From the NCBI RefSeq assembly GCF_021172145.1, contig NZ_CP089095.1, positions 186,001 through 250,000 on the forward strand: DNA of 64,000 bases. The letters run 5' to 3'. Below the pieces are notes generated by a model that was not told the origin of the DNA, did not search any database, and saw only the letters and a list, made by a program, of their open reading frames with translations. The position numbers were made by a program, and so were the translations under genes. This document shows, piece by piece, positions 53,360 through 63,900 of this stretch. The DNA is from Flavobacterium cyclinae (GTDB lineage: Bacteria > Bacteroidota > Bacteroidia > Flavobacteriales > Flavobacteriaceae). Positions within the stretch are counted from its first letter, which is position 1. The number at the start of each line of letters is the position of its first letter.

Positions 53360-53494
53360 TTTTATTAAAATTGAAATATGTTACAAAGATATTATTTCCT
53401 TTCGAATTTAAATTTGATGTTTTAGCCACAAAGGATTTTTCATTGAATCTGTGTTTTCAATTTTAATGCGTAATTTTACATAAATACTTTTGTT

Positions 53495-54784
53495 ATGCAA
53501 TCACAATTAGAATTTTCAGCCCATACACAACTTTCTTGGAAACAATTATCTATTAAAAATAGAATATCTTTTTTACCACAATTGGCTAAACTACTTTTAG
53601 AAAATAAACAAGAATATGCAACTTGTATTGTGACAGAAATGCATAAGCCTATTTCGCAAGCTATTGCTGAGGTTGAAAAATGTTCACTTTTATGCAATTA
53701 CTATTACGAAAATGCCGAAACCTTTTTAGCAACAAAAAACATAAAAACCGAAGCTTTTGAAAGTTTTGTCACCAATGAACCTTTGGGTGTGATTTTGGGC
53801 GTAATGCCTTGGAATTTTCCATTTTGGCAAGTATATCGATTTGCAGTTCCAACAATTATCGCTGGAAATACAGTTGTTGTAAAACATGCGAGTAATGTTC
53901 CAAAATCAGCCGAATTAATTCAGGAAATATTTGAACAAGCTGGTTTTCCAAAAGGTTGTTATCAAGATTTACCTATTCCTAGTAGTGAAGTGGCTGCTGT
54001 TATCGCAAATCCAATTGTTAAAGCGGTTTCGCTAACCGGAAGTGAGCAAGCTGGAATTGCAGTTACTACTGAAGCAGGCAAACATTTAAAAAAGTGTGTT
54101 TTAGAATTGGGTGGAAGCAATGCCTTCATCATTTTAGAAGATGCAAATCTAGAAAAAGCAGTTGCAATAGCTGTTAACGCTAGAATGCAAAATGCTGGAC
54201 AAAGTTGTATTGCAGCTAAGCGATTTTTAGTACATGAAAATATTGCAACTGATTTTATTTCTCGTTTTACAAAAGCGGTTCAGGAATTAAAAACAGGCGA
54301 TGCTTTAGATTTAAACACTCAAATCGGTTCGCTTGCGAGAGTTGATTTGGCAGAAGAGTTAGAGCTTCAAGTTCAAAAATCGATTCAAATGGGAGCAAAA
54401 CTAATTTTAGGCGGAAACAGAAAAGGGGCTTTTTACGAACCTACTATTTTGACTAAAGTAACTGCAGAAATGCCTGTTTTTAATGAAGAAACTTTTGGTC
54501 CAGTCGCTGCGATTGTGACTTTTAAAAGTGTTGAAGAAGCAATTAAATTAAGTAATCAATCGGATTTTGGTTTAGGTGTTTCTATTTTTACTCAAGATAT
54601 TGATTTTATTAAAACCAAGATTTCAGATTTTAATGAAGGGGCAGTTTTCTTCAATGAAATGGTGAAATCAGATCCTAGACTGCCTTTTGGCGGTGTTAAA
54701 AAATCTGGTTATGGAAGAGAATTGTCTGAAGATGGTATTAAAGAGTTTGTAAATGTGAAAACGGTTGTAATTAATAAACTTTAA
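53495..54784 (+). CDS. NAD(P)-dependent aldehyde dehydrogenase (succinate-semialdehyde type), short N-terminus
   Basis: 429 residues. The cofactor site (GVMPWNFPFWQ, KHASNVP and LTGSEQAG) and catalytic residues (Glu 204 in LELGGSN, Cys 238 in NAGQSCIAAK) are intact, and the C-terminal PFGGVKKSGYGRE is typical. Relatives of about 453 aa begin with an INPFxGE-type strand of some 20-25 residues; here the protein starts at SQLEFSAHTQLSWKQLS. A stop codon in frame at 53471 excludes an upstream start. The aldehyde is not known, though succinate semialdehyde is the usual family name. A palindrome after its stop overlaps the amtB control region. Confidence 0.9.
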   Translation: MQSQLEFSAHTQLSWKQLSIKNRISFLPQLAKLLLENKQEYATCIVTEMHKPISQAIAEVEKCSLLCNYYYENAETFLATKNIKTEAFESFVTNEPLGVILGVMPWNFPFWQVYRFAVPTIIAGNTVVVKHASNVPKSAELIQEIFEQAGFPKGCYQDLPIPSSEVAAVIANPIVKAVSLTGSEQAGIAVTTEAGKHLKKCVLELGGSNAFIILEDANLEKAVAIAVNARMQNAGQSCIAAKRFLVHENIATDFISRFTKAVQELKTGDALDLNTQIGSLARVDLAEELELQVQKSIQMGAKLILGGNRKGAFYEPTILTKVTAEMPVFNEETFGPVAAIVTFKSVEEAIKLSNQSDFGLGVSIFTQDIDFIKTKISDFNEGAVFFNEMVKSDPRLPFGGVKKSGYGRELSEDGIKEFVNVKTVVINKL

Positions 54785-54789
54785 TTTTT

Positions 54790-54808
54790 ACCCCATATTT
54801 TATGGGGT
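54790..54808. terminator. palindrome after the aldehyde dehydrogenase gene
   Basis: ACCCCATA (54790-54797) and TATGGGGT (54801-54808) form a perfect 8-bp inverted repeat with a 3-nt gap, six nt after the stop codon. No T-tract follows, so it could be a weak terminator or an operator resembling the sites near amtB. Confidence 0.5.
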
Positions 54809-54840
54809 TAATAATAAAAATACGTATAAATTTTAAAAAT

Positions 54841-54913
54841 TACCCCTATATTTTTTTAAAATATTTATAAATATAATTCTTTTTATTAAATTTACCCTAT
54901 AAAAAATAGGGGT
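54841..54913 (+). promoter_or_regulatory. repeated ACCCCTAT / ATAGGGGT sites before amtB
   Basis: TACCCCTAT (54841-54849) has its exact inverted partner ATAGGGGTA (54906-54914). Closer in, ACCCTAT (54894-54900) and ATAGGGGT (54906-54913) surround AAAAA and end at the amtB start codon, covering the ribosome-binding region. The arrangement could be a repressor operator or an RNA stem that hides the start; no known binding protein is assigned. Confidence 0.5.
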
Positions 54914-56248
54914 ATGAAAGTAAAAAAAAGATGGTTGGTTTCTTTTGTGATTATTTCGATAGTATCGATAATTAGTTTGTTTTGGGAAAATAAGAACGAA
55001 TTACAATCACAATTTTCAACGGTTGAAGCTATAAATTTTGCTGATGTTGCTTGGTTGTTAACATCATCATCATTCGTATTATTAATGACGCCAGGATTGT
55101 CTTTTTTCTATGGTGGAATGGTGGGAAAGAAAAATGTAATTTCTACAATGTTACAAAGTTTTATATCACTTGGTGTGGTGAGTTTACTATGGGTGGTTGT
55201 AGGATTTAGTCTTTCTTTTGGAGATAGTCTAGGTTTTGAAATTGGAGGTAAACATTACGGAATAATTGGAAACCCATTTGATTTTATGTTTTTTGATAAT
55301 GTAGGTTCGTTGCCTCACAAACAATTAGCAGGAACAATTCCTTTTGTTTTGTTTGCATTATTTCAAATGAAGTTTGCAGTAATTACACCGGCAATTATTA
55401 CAGGTTCATTTGCAGAACGTGTACGTTTTATAGGTTACTTGTTCTTTATCTGTTTGTTTACTTTATTTATTTATACTCCATTATGTCACATGGTTTGGCA
55501 TCCTAGCGGATTATTAGGTTCTTATTTTGGAGTTAAAGATTTTGCAGGAGGAACAGTAGTTCACATGAGCGCAGGATTTGCTGCTTTAGCAGGTGTTTTA
55601 GTGCTTGGTAAACGTAAAAATAGCGAACATATCCCAACGAATATTCCTTTTGTACTACTTGGAACCGGAATGTTATGGTTTGGTTGGTTTGGTTTTAATG
55701 CGGGTTCGGCTTTGGCTGCTAATGGAACTGCAGCAATGGCTTTTGCAACAACTACTGTAGCTTCTGCTTCAGCCATGTTGACTTGGGTGTTTTTCGATAG
55801 AATTAATGGTCGTAAAGCTTCTGCTCTGGGAGCTTGTATTGGTGCGGTTGTAGGTTTGGTTGCAATTACTCCAGCTGCTGGATTTGTATCCATTCCAAAA
55901 AGTATTTTCTTTGGATTTATTACCGCAATAGTGTCAAATAAAATGTTGTATTGGAACAAACTAAAAGAAATTGATGATACACTTGATGTTTTTGCTTGTC
56001 ATGGTGTTGGCGGTATTATGGGAATGATTTTAACTGCCATTTTTGCTGAAGGTGAAAATGCTAGTTTATTACATGGAGGTTGGTCGGTTTTTGGACATCA
56101 CATGATGGCATTGGTGTTGGTTGCTTTCTTTACTTTTTTTGGATCTATTTTATTATACAAAGTGGCAAATTGGTTCATTCCATTGCGAGTTTCAGAAGAT
56201 TCCGAAAGAATAGGATTAGATTTATCTCAACATAACGAAAAGTTTTAA
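54914..56248 (+). CDS. amtB: ammonium transporter
   Basis: 444 residues. It has one N-terminal helix that may be a signal sequence (WLVSFVIISIVSIISLFW), then eleven transmembrane helices of the Amt family beginning WLLTSSSFVLLMTPGLSFFY. Family signatures include GGMVGKKN, FGWFGFNAGSAL and the pore His motif DVFACHGVGGIMG. No glnK (P-II) gene follows, contrary to the common amtB-glnK pairing. Ammonia uptake under nitrogen limitation is the known role. Palindromic sites end right at its ATG and may control it. Confidence 0.95.
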   Translation: MKVKKRWLVSFVIISIVSIISLFWENKNELQSQFSTVEAINFADVAWLLTSSSFVLLMTPGLSFFYGGMVGKKNVISTMLQSFISLGVVSLLWVVVGFSLSFGDSLGFEIGGKHYGIIGNPFDFMFFDNVGSLPHKQLAGTIPFVLFALFQMKFAVITPAIITGSFAERVRFIGYLFFICLFTLFIYTPLCHMVWHPSGLLGSYFGVKDFAGGTVVHMSAGFAALAGVLVLGKRKNSEHIPTNIPFVLLGTGMLWFGWFGFNAGSALAANGTAAMAFATTTVASASAMLTWVFFDRINGRKASALGACIGAVVGLVAITPAAGFVSIPKSIFFGFITAIVSNKMLYWNKLKEIDDTLDVFACHGVGGIMGMILTAIFAEGENASLLHGGWSVFGHHMMALVLVAFFTFFGSILLYKVANWFIPLRVSEDSERIGLDLSQHNEKF

Positions 56249-56290
56249 TTTTTTGCCGTATTTTTATATTTAGATAATTAAATCCGATTT

Positions 56291-56782
56291 ATGAAATTAT
56301 ACTATTTGTTACTTTTGGTAGTAACGGCTTGCGCACCAATAAAAAATATGGAAAATCAAAAAAATGAAATAAATAGTATTTTAGATAACTGGCACAAAGC
56401 TGCAGCCGAAGCCAATTATGAGAAATATTTTGGTGCTATGTCCGAAGAATCCATTTTCATTGGAACTGATGCTACTGAAAATTGGAATAAAAAAGAGTTT
56501 CAAGCATTTGCAAAACCTTACTTTGATAAGGGCAAAGCTTGGAGTTTTACTGCTATCGAACGAAATATTTATTTTAGTTCAGACGGGAAAATAGTTTGGT
56601 TTGACGAATTGTTAAATACCCAAATGAAAATATGCAGAGGTTCAGGTATTTTGGTTCAAGAAAAGGGACAATGGAAAATAAAACACTATGTGCTTTCAAT
56701 GACTATTCCTAATGAGAATGTGGATGAAGTGGTAAAAATAAAAGCGCCTATTGAAGACGCTTTTATAAAAAATAGTAAATAA
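56291..56782 (+). CDS. SnoaL / DUF4440-like nuclear transport factor 2 fold lipoprotein
   Basis: 163 residues. The signal ends with a lipobox-like TACAPI, so it may be lipidated. The body is an NTF2-like cone: NSILDNWHKAAAEANYEKYF, ESIFIGTDATENWNKKEFQA and GSGILVQEKGQWKIKHYVL. Such domains bind small ligands; SnoaL-like members can be isomerases, but no catalytic acid is certain. It is 43 nt downstream of amtB and convergent with the epimerase-type dehydrogenase. Function unassigned. Confidence 0.8.
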   Translation: MKLYYLLLLVVTACAPIKNMENQKNEINSILDNWHKAAAEANYEKYFGAMSEESIFIGTDATENWNKKEFQAFAKPYFDKGKAWSFTAIERNIYFSSDGKIVWFDELLNTQMKICRGSGILVQEKGQWKIKHYVLSMTIPNENVDEVVKIKAPIEDAFIKNSK

Positions 56783-56783
56783 A

Positions 56784-57740
56784 TTATTTGTTGTAGATAT
56801 GTTCTTTTAAATTTTTGAACATGTCAACAGTCATATTTTCTAAATCGAAATCGTTTTTCCAACCCCAATCTTCTCTTGCCGAAGTATCGTCAATGCTCGC
56901 TGGCCAACTATCGGCAATTTTCTGACGGAAATCAGGTTCGTAGTTTAATTCGAAATTAGGATAGTGTTTTTTGATTTCTTCCCCAATTTGCTTTGGAGTA
57001 AAACTCATTGCAGCTAAATTGTAAGACGAACGGATTTTTATTTGTTCTTTTGGAGCCTCCATAATTCCAATAGTGGCTTTTATGGCATCGTCCATATACA
57101 TCATAGGTAATTCTGAATTTTCAGATAAGAAACTTGTGAATTTACCCTCTGTAATTGCTTTGTGATAGATATCAACTGCATAATCTGTAGTTCCTCCTCC
57201 AGGTTCTGTACTCCAACTAATCAAACCTGGATAACGAATACTTCTAACATCTACACCATATTGATTGTGGTAATATTCACACCATCTTTCTCCTGTTTGC
57301 TTTGAAATTCCGTAAACAGTTGATGGTTCCATTACAGTATATTGCGGTGTATTTTGTCTAGGTGTTGTAGGTCCAAAAACGGCAATACTTGAAGGCCAAA
57401 ATATTTTTTTAATTTTTCCTGCTTTGGCTAAATTCAAAACATGGAATAGTGAATTCATATTCAAATCCCACGCAAAAGCCGGATTTTTCTCAGCCGTAGC
57501 AGAAAGTAATGCTGCCATTAAATACACATCTGTAATATGGTATTGCTCAATTAAATGTTCTATCTGATTGTAGTCTAACGCATTTATTACTTCAAAAATA
57601 CCATTATTTACAACATCATTGTTTAGTTTTCTAATATCTGAGGCAATAACATTATTTACACCATAAGTTGCTCTAAGTTTGGCAGTAAGTTCGGTACCAA
57701 TTTGTCCACAAGCACCAATAATCAAAATTTTTGTTTCCAT
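56784..57740 (-). CDS. L-threonine 3-dehydrogenase (NAD-dependent epimerase type)
   Basis: 318 residues from the ATG at 57740; a longer frame upstream lacks family support. The Rossmann motif is GACGQIG (9-15), the active site YGISKQTGE, and the segment YPGLISWSTEPGGGTTDYAV is diagnostic for the short-chain L-threonine dehydrogenase described from Flavobacterium frigidimaris. It oxidises threonine to 2-amino-3-ketobutyrate, which a lyase (kbl, not seen here) turns into glycine. This enzyme is unrelated to the zinc enzyme of E. coli. A -7-like box (CAAATATA on the plus strand, 57761-57768) is near the start. Confidence 0.9.
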   Translation of the reverse strand: METKILIIGACGQIGTELTAKLRATYGVNNVIASDIRKLNNDVVNNGIFEVINALDYNQIEHLIEQYHITDVYLMAALLSATAEKNPAFAWDLNMNSLFHVLNLAKAGKIKKIFWPSSIAVFGPTTPRQNTPQYTVMEPSTVYGISKQTGERWCEYYHNQYGVDVRSIRYPGLISWSTEPGGGTTDYAVDIYHKAITEGKFTSFLSENSELPMMYMDDAIKATIGIMEAPKEQIKIRSSYNLAAMSFTPKQIGEEIKKHYPNFELNYEPDFRQKIADSWPASIDDTSAREDWGWKNDFDLENMTVDMFKNLKEHIYNK

Positions 57741-57970
57741 TGTTAGTATAAAATAGGCAACAAATATACTATTTAGATCCATTTTTTGAATTGATTTTTT
57801 GAGATATTTTTATTAAACAATAGCTAATTTTAGATATTTCATAATAATTAAAGCTTATACACATTCATTTTATTCAATTGGTAAAATTAGGCTCGTCAAA
57901 ATCTAAGATATTCATTTAAATGTAGCTACGTATTGTAAACATTTGTACATTTGTTTTTTAAATAAATAAA

Positions 57971-58576
57971 ATGAAAATTTTTAGATATATTTTTTTGTTG
58001 GTATTGTTTGCACTTTTTTCATGTAAAAATGAGAATCAACAGATTGAATCCGAAAAAGTAGCTCAAAAAAACGAAGCTGTTTTTAAGAATATTTCGAAAA
58101 TGTGGGAATTTAAATTTCCAACACCAAGGCCAGAAGTAGCAGTAACTTTAGATAAATGGAACGAATGGCGTCAGTTTGAAATTGAAATGCTTCAAAAGCC
58201 AAAATCTACACTATCTGCTTTTCAAATGAAAACTAAAAATTTATCAAAAAAGGCAGACACTTTAGCTATTACAGTTCCTATTGAGTATAATAAACCTCAA
58301 ATATTAAGTAGAATAACAACGTTAAATACCAAGTTAAAATCACTTGAAACCTTCATTAATTTACGAGTTATTCCAGAAGAACGAATTGCTAAATTAATTC
58401 CTGAGATCAATGATGAGATTGTGGGATTGTATAAACAGTGGGATGAAATTATTATAAAAAAAGCGATACCTAAAGAAATTGGTGAGGATTTAATGCTGCA
58501 AGCTTTAGATACAAGTAGAAACGCCAACACTAAAGGGATGAAAAAAATGGTAGAAGAATCCAATAAAATGAAGTAA
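57971..58576 (+). CDS. lipoprotein of unknown function
   Basis: 201 residues. The signal (FRYIFLLVLFALFSCKN) carries a lipobox with Cys near 17. The rest is helical and rich in Lys and Glu (IESEKVAQKNEAVFKNI, and RITTLNTKLKSLETFINLR). No family is recognised; it resembles other small flavobacterial lipoproteins with helical bundles. A TACATTTG box (57946-57953) before the ATG is the best candidate for its -7 element. The gene sits 19 nt before a large T9SS-type surface protein. Confidence 0.72.
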   Translation: MKIFRYIFLLVLFALFSCKNENQQIESEKVAQKNEAVFKNISKMWEFKFPTPRPEVAVTLDKWNEWRQFEIEMLQKPKSTLSAFQMKTKNLSKKADTLAITVPIEYNKPQILSRITTLNTKLKSLETFINLRVIPEERIAKLIPEINDEIVGLYKQWDEIIIKKAIPKEIGEDLMLQALDTSRNANTKGMKKMVEESNKMK

Positions 58577-58595
58577 TTTTATTGTTTTATTGCAT

Positions 58596-60908
58596 ATGAA
58601 AACAAGTTATAAACATAAAATAAAATGGATAATTGCTTTATTGTTTTTACAATTTAGTATTGCTCAATCTACTCTATTTTTAGATGAGGCTTCTAATTAC
58701 AGTTCTTGGGTAAACGCTAGTAATTTGGGAACCGGATTTTCTAGTTGGGATTTATGGACTCAAAATACAGATGCATCTCATTTTGCTGGACATTTTATAG
58801 GAAACTCAACTGCTCAAGGTTTTGGAGATGTCAATACTGCAGGAAGTTCGTTTTCCATGTATGCAAATCCGGTAGGAACATTTGTACAAGCTAATGCACA
58901 ACGTTTTTTAACTAATACAGGTTCACCAGCAGTAGGAGGACGTCAGTATTTATTACCAGGACAATCTTTTAAAATTGATTTAGCAATTGCCTACAGAAAT
59001 GGATACAAAGGAATTGATTTAATGGATCAAAATTTTGGATTACTATTTAATTTTAATGTTGGTTCCGATGTGTATTCTACATCTACAATTGCTGATTTAG
59101 GTTGGAATTATGACCAAGCATCTGTTTTTATTCTTCAAGTAAATCAAATAGATACTAATTCATATGAAGTTATAATAAATAGAGGTACTGATTTGTATAC
59201 TTCAGGGGTTAGAGTTGGTCAATTTTCTGGTTTTAAATTATACGTAGGGAATACAGATTCTAATAACGATTTAAATAATTTACATTTTAATAATATTCGA
59301 GTTCAAAAATGCGCCATGACAACCACTTGGGATGGTTCTTCATGGGATAAAGGTGAGCCAAACAGTAATAAAAATGTGGTATTTAGTGGAAATTATTCTT
59401 CTGTATCAAATATAACGGCTTGTTCAGTTACGGTATTAAATAATGCTAGTGTAACCATCAATTCCAATCACAATTTAATAATAGAGAATAATGTAGAAGT
59501 AACTACAGGATCCAATTTAATTTTTGAGAATAATGCTTCATTAATTCAAAATAATGCAACAGCAGTCAATTTAGGAAATATTACCTACAAGAGAAATGCT
59601 ACACCAATGATTCAATACCAATACACCTATTGGGGAGCACCCGTTTTGGGACAAAAATTAAATTTATTTTCACCACTTACTTCAACTGCAAGATTTTATT
59701 CTTTTAATGCAAATCCTACTGTGAATAATTGGGTAACAGAAAATCCAAATAGTACAATGCTTCCAGGAAAGGGATATGCCATCATGGCTCCTCAAAATTA
59801 TAATACAACACCCACTGTTTTTAATGGAGTTTTCAATGGTGTTCCCAATAATGGTAATTATACAGTTAGTGTGTATGAAAAAACGGTACTAAATTATAAT
59901 TTATTGGCAAATCCATATCCATCAGCAATAAATGTTCAAACATTAATAGCAAATACAACTTTAAATACGTTGTATTATTGGACTCATAATACGGCTATTT
60001 CTGCTAATGTTTTTTCATCAAATGATTACGCTGTACGAACAAGTTTAGCAGGAACAGCTGCGAATTCAGGAGGGGCAATTCCTTCAAAGTATATGGCAGC
60101 CGGACAAGGTTTTTTTGCTTCTAGTACAGCAACAGGAAGCGTAACATTTACGAATAGTATGAGAGTTACAGGTACTAATACTGGGTTTTTTAGAAATACA
60201 AGTTCGCAAAATGAAACTTTTGATGAAGCAGATGATAATTTAATTCGTTTGGATTTGTCAAATTCAGGAGGTGCTTTTAAACAGCAAGTAATTTTATATG
60301 TTACAGGAGCTACAAATGATTATGATTCAGGGATTGATGGAGATCAAATTGATGGACAATATGTGAGTTTTTATTCTATTATTCCAGGACATAATTTAGC
60401 AATTCAAGCAAAAGCAATGCCTTGGGAAGTTACAGATCAAGTGCCATTAGGATTTAAATCTACAATTTCGGCAGTAACAAATTTTGATATTACCATTTCT
60501 GAATTAGGAATTTATTTCTCTGATAAAGAGGTGTTTTTAGAGGATAAAGCCCTTAATATTTTCCACGATTTAAAAGCAGCACCTTATACTTTTTCAAGTG
60601 CAGCAGGTGTATTTGATAATCGTTTTGTAATTCATTATCAAGATGCTTCACTTTCAAATAATCCTTTTACTTCTATTGAAAGTTCGGTTTACATCTTTAA
60701 TTACCAAAATCAACCTAAGATTGTTTCTTCAAAATCAAATATTCAAAGTTTAAAAGTTTATGATTTACAAGGGAGAATCATTTTATCTAAAGATAACCTA
60801 AATGCATCACAGGTAATTTTATCAGAATTAAATGCTCACAATCAAGCTTTATTGGTTGATATAAAATTAGATAACGCTGTTTCTGTAGTTAAGAAGTTTG
60901 TATTTTAA
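58596..60908 (+). CDS. large secreted protein with T9SS-type C-terminal domain
   Basis: 770 residues from the ATG at 58596 (a TTG two codons earlier is possible). It has a signal peptide (IKWIIALLFLQFSIAQ), then a beta-rich, Asn/Ser/Thr-rich chain with an alternation of strands (about 230-330; NVVFSGNYSSVSNITACSVT). The C-terminal 75 residues carry SLKVYDLQGRIILSKDNL and end VVKKFVF, which resembles the T9SS sorting domain of the type C class, different from the type A tail of the M1 peptidase in this window. It is probably exported through SprE-dependent secretion. Enzyme motifs were not found; an adhesin-like role is possible. Confidence 0.82.
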   Translation: MKTSYKHKIKWIIALLFLQFSIAQSTLFLDEASNYSSWVNASNLGTGFSSWDLWTQNTDASHFAGHFIGNSTAQGFGDVNTAGSSFSMYANPVGTFVQANAQRFLTNTGSPAVGGRQYLLPGQSFKIDLAIAYRNGYKGIDLMDQNFGLLFNFNVGSDVYSTSTIADLGWNYDQASVFILQVNQIDTNSYEVIINRGTDLYTSGVRVGQFSGFKLYVGNTDSNNDLNNLHFNNIRVQKCAMTTTWDGSSWDKGEPNSNKNVVFSGNYSSVSNITACSVTVLNNASVTINSNHNLIIENNVEVTTGSNLIFENNASLIQNNATAVNLGNITYKRNATPMIQYQYTYWGAPVLGQKLNLFSPLTSTARFYSFNANPTVNNWVTENPNSTMLPGKGYAIMAPQNYNTTPTVFNGVFNGVPNNGNYTVSVYEKTVLNYNLLANPYPSAINVQTLIANTTLNTLYYWTHNTAISANVFSSNDYAVRTSLAGTAANSGGAIPSKYMAAGQGFFASSTATGSVTFTNSMRVTGTNTGFFRNTSSQNETFDEADDNLIRLDLSNSGGAFKQQVILYVTGATNDYDSGIDGDQIDGQYVSFYSIIPGHNLAIQAKAMPWEVTDQVPLGFKSTISAVTNFDITISELGIYFSDKEVFLEDKALNIFHDLKAAPYTFSSAAGVFDNRFVIHYQDASLSNNPFTSIESSVYIFNYQNQPKIVSSKSNIQSLKVYDLQGRIILSKDNLNASQVILSELNAHNQALLVDIKLDNAVSVVKKFVF

Positions 60909-60927
60909 ATTATTACAACCTAAATAT

Positions 60928-60965
60928 AACCATTACTTTTCTATTGAAAACGTAGTGGTTTTTTT
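60928..60965 (+). terminator. terminator after the T9SS-type protein gene
   Basis: AACCATTAC plus TTTTC (60928-60941) pairs with GAAAA and GTAGTGGTT (60946-60960), with one G-U pair and one bulged C, followed by T7 (60959-60965). Its 3' arm contains the -33 box of the mfd promoter. Confidence 0.82.
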
Positions 60966-60972
60966 ATTTTTG
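60944..60972 (+). promoter_or_regulatory. promoter of mfd
   Basis: TTG (60944-60946), 18 nt, then TATTTTTG (60965-60972), a good match to the Bacteroidota consensus. It overlaps the preceding terminator stem. The TTG start codon of mfd lies 21 nt further on. Confidence 0.6.
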
Positions 60973-60993
60973 TAAATCATAAAAAGAATCATT

Positions 60994-63900
60994 TTGAGCA
61001 AGTCCGACATTATATCCATTTACGATAAGTCACCAAAGATTGCCGTTTTAGAAAGTACATTCGCAGCGCGCCAAAAGTCTCAGATGACGGGTTTGGTTGG
61101 TTCGTCGTTGTCTTTTGTGGCAAATTCGTTATTTTCGAAATCTGAACTTCCTTTCCTGATTTTATTCAGTAATAAAGAAGAAGCGGCTTATTATTTGAAC
61201 GATTTAGAACAACTAATTAATGCCGAAGACGTTCTTTTTTACCCAAGTTCGTACCGAAGACCCTACCAAATTGAAGAAACCGACAACGCTAATGTGCTGC
61301 TTCGTGCTGAAGTTTTAAATCGAATCAATTCACGCAAAAAACCAGCAATTATTGTTTCGTATGCAGAAGCCATTTTTGAAAAAGTAGTTACTCGAAAAGA
61401 GTTAGAAAAAAACACGTTAAAACTTTCGGTTGGAGATAATTTATCAATTGATTTTATCAACGAAACTTTATTTGAATACAATTTCAAACGTGTCGATTTT
61501 GTTACCGAACCAGGCGAATTTTCCGTTCGTGGTGGAATCATCGACGTGTTTTCGTTTTCCAATGATAATCCGTACCGAATTGAATTTTTCGGAAACGAAG
61601 TCGATAGCATCCGAAGTTTTGATGTGGAAACTCAATTGTCAGTTGAAAAGCTGAAAAAGATTTCCATCATTCCAAATGTAGAAAATAAATTACTGCAAGA
61701 AAATCGTGAAAGTTTCTTAAATTATATCAACGAAAAAACGGTTTTAGTTATTCAAAATACCGAATTATTAGGCCAACAATTGGATAAATTATTCGACAAA
61801 GCCAATGAAGCTTTCGAGAAATTATCTAAAGATATCCAACACGCAAAACCCGAAGAATTATTCCTAAATCAAAAGCAATTTTTAAAACGAGCACTTGATT
61901 TTTCAGTTATTGAATTGCATACGAACGCTGTTTTTAAAACCGATAAAAAAGTTGAATTTCTTATTCAGCCGCAACCTTCGTTCAATAAGCAATTTGATTT
62001 GTTGTTGAACAATTTGAGTGAGAATCATTTCAACGGTTACAAAAATTATTTGTGTTGTTCCAATGAAAATCAAGCGAGTCGTTTTCATGCTATTTTTGAA
62101 GATATTGATGAAGCCAATCATGAAAGCATTCGCAAGCAATACAAAACCATGGTGTTGCCTTTATTTGAGGGTTTTATAGACGAAGAAAATCAAATAGCGT
62201 GTTACACCGACCATCAAATTTTTGAGCGTTACCATAAGTTTTCCATCAAAAATGGGTATTCGAAAAAGCAAACGATTACCTTAAAAGAACTGACTTCGTT
62301 ATCGGTTGGCGATTATGTAACGCACATCGATCACGGCATTGGAAAATTTGGTGGCTTGCAGAAAATTCAAGTAGAAGGCAAAACGCAAGAAGCCATAAAA
62401 TTGGTTTATGCTGATAACGATATTGTGTATGTGAGCATTCATTCGCTACATAAAATCTCAAAATACAATGGGAAAGATGGCGCGCCTCCTAAGATATACA
62501 AATTAGGAAGCACCGCTTGGAAAGCCTTAAAACAAAAGACAAAAGCACGTGTAAAACACATTGCGTTCAACCTAATTCAGTTGTATGCGAAGCGAAGATT
62601 AGATAAAGGTTTTCAGTTTGCACCCGATAGTTATTTGCAAAAAGAATTAGAAAGTTCTTTCATTTACGAAGATACGCCTGACCAAGTTACCGCAACAGCC
62701 GATGTAAAAGCCGACATGGAAAGCGAACGTCCGATGGATCGATTGGTTTGTGGTGACGTTGGTTTTGGAAAAACAGAAGTTGCCATTCGTGCAGCTTTTA
62801 AAGCGGTAGATAATGGAAAACAAGTCGCGGTTTTGGTTCCAACAACCATTTTAGCCTATCAACATTACCGAACATTTTCGGAACGTTTGAAAGATATGCC
62901 AGTTACCGTGAGTTATTTGAACCGATTTAGAACTACGAAACAAAAAGCCGATACGCTTCAAAAATTGCAAGAAGGAAAAGTCGATATTTTGATTGGAACA
63001 CACCAATTGGTGAATAAAAATGTCCTGTTTAAAGATTTAGGTTTGTTGATTATCGACGAAGAACAAAAATTCGGAGTAAACGTAAAAGACAAATTGAAAA
63101 CCATAGCTACGAATGTCGATACCTTGACTTTAACGGCAACTCCGATTCCGAGAACGTTACAGTTTTCGTTGATGGCGGCTCGAGATTTATCGGTAATTAC
63201 AACGCCTCCACCCAATCGTTATCCGATTGAAACGCAAGTGATTCGTTTTAATGAAGAAGTCATTCGCGATGCAGTTTCCTACGAAATTCAACGTGGTGGC
63301 CAAGTTTATTTCATCAATAACCGAATTGAAAACATCAAAGAAGTTGCCGGAATGATTCAGCGATTGGTGCCAGGAGCAAAAGTGGGCATCGGTCACGGTC
63401 AAATGGATGGAAAAAAATTAGAAGAATTGATGTTGGCTTTTATGGAAGGCGAATTTGACGTTTTGGTCGCAACTACCATTATCGAAAGCGGTTTAGATGT
63501 ACCAAATGCCAATACTATTTTCATCAATAATGCAAATAATTTCGGATTGTCTGATTTGCATCAAATGCGTGGTCGCGTGGGAAGAAGTAATAAAAAAGCG
63601 TTTTGTTATTTCATTACGCCACCGTATTCGATGATGACGGGAGAAGCGCAAAAACGTATTACGGCTTTGGAACAATTCAGCGAATTAGGAAGCGGTTTCA
63701 ATATTGCAATGAAGGATTTGGAAATTCGTGGTGCAGGAGATTTATTAGGTGGTGAACAAAGTGGTTTTATCAATGAAATTGGTTTTGATACCTATCAAAA
63801 AATCATGAACGAAGCCATTGACGAGTTGAAAGAAAACGAATTCAAAGACTTGTACCAAGAAGAAAACGATATCGAAACCAAAGAGTTTGTCAAAGACATT

